Program-made: the position numbers and the translations under genes
From: Gammaproteobacteria bacterium
GTDB taxonomy: Bacteria > Pseudomonadota > Gammaproteobacteria > Steroidobacterales > Steroidobacteraceae
Assembly: GCA_003140135.1 (NCBI GenBank)
Contig: PLIX01000074.1
Location: 1 to 32,219, forward strand
Direction of reading: 5' to 3'
DNA: 32,219 bases
Notes under the pieces: generated by a model
What the model saw: only the letters and a program-made list of their open reading frames with translations
Told to the model about the DNA's origin: nothing
Database searches by the model: none
In this document: in pieces, positions 32,098 through 32,219 of the stretch
Layout: each line of letters begins with the position of its first letter
Position numbering within the stretch: the stretch's first letter is position 1

Positions 32098-32219
32098 ATG
32101 GCACTGCATCAAGCAATCCAGCGCCTGCTGCTCCTCGGTGTGCGGCTGCACACGGTCCCCGCGCCGCCTGTACCTCGACCACCGCAAAGGCTCACACCGC
32201 TCATTGCCGCCATCGCTCC
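32098..32219 (+). CDS. Start of a fourth operon gene, cut by the window end
   Basis: An ATG one base after the PGDYG-like gene's stop opens a frame of at least 40 codons. It begins MALHQAIQRLLLLGVRLHTV and continues with a Pro/Arg-rich stretch. There is too little to assign a family. The spacing shows that it belongs to the SIR2-TIR/STAND/PGDYG operon. Confidence 0.55.
   Translation, partial: MALHQAIQRLLLLGVRLHTVPAPPVPRPPQRLTPLIAAIA

Noticed and set aside
1-32219. CRISPR arrays, insertion sequences, tRNA or rRNA genes
   Set aside because: No direct-repeat arrays, transposase motifs, terminal inverted repeats or tRNA T-loop sequences were found on reading both strands by eye.

Overview
The window reads as ordinary high-GC chromosomal DNA of a proteobacterium. 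The envelope genes are Gram-negative (a TonB-dependent receptor, a Tat-exported dehydrogenase subunit, a periplasmic triheme cytochrome c). The mix of Rieske oxygenase, TonB receptor, paired CocE-type hydrolases, GMC dehydrogenase and GST would suit an environmental heterotroph, perhaps a gammaproteobacterium of the Steroidobacter/Nevskia kind; that placement is inference only. I see no rRNA, tRNA, insertion sequence, integrase or CRISPR array.

Layout. (1) 3-626: the 3' end of an EF-G gene, not followed by tuf. (2) 782-4155: a minus-strand GT1 glycosyltransferase and cupin gene, divergent from a POT-family peptide transporter. (3) 4148-7903: minus-strand TonB-dependent receptor followed by a Rieske oxygenase, a likely operon. 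(4) 8064-13892: two paralogous CocE/NonD-type serine hydrolases flanking an oppositely oriented TPR-sulfotransferase. Blocks 2-4 could together import and process a peptide-like, ester or amide substrate. (5) 14403-16286: a membrane-anchored Ser/Thr kinase with a non-RD catalytic loop and a Calx-beta-like outer domain. (6) 16371-18552: a 2OG-Fe(II) dioxygenase of the free amino acid hydroxylase type, divergent from an N-formylglutamate amidohydrolase-like gene that sits between two tiny ORFs joined to it by ATGA overlaps. (7) 18615-22393: a three-gene minus-strand operon for a gluconate-2-dehydrogenase-type complex (Tat small subunit, GMC flavoprotein, triheme cytochrome c). (8) 22648-26647: GST, a broken cyclase gene, a carboxymuconolactone decarboxylase-like protein, a cupin, a class IV aminotransferase, two small ORFs and a VOC protein, all on the plus strand.

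(9) 26951-32219 is the most unusual part. A SIR2-like/TIR fusion, a 1093-residue STAND NTPase with a membrane segment and TPR-like C-terminus, and a two-repeat PGDYG-like protein are joined by ATGA and GTGA overlaps. A fourth gene follows immediately and runs off the window. A putative NAD-consuming effector co-translated with a STAND switch looks like a prokaryotic immune or conflict system. The PGDYG-like partner and the degraded SIR2 active site make it worth study.
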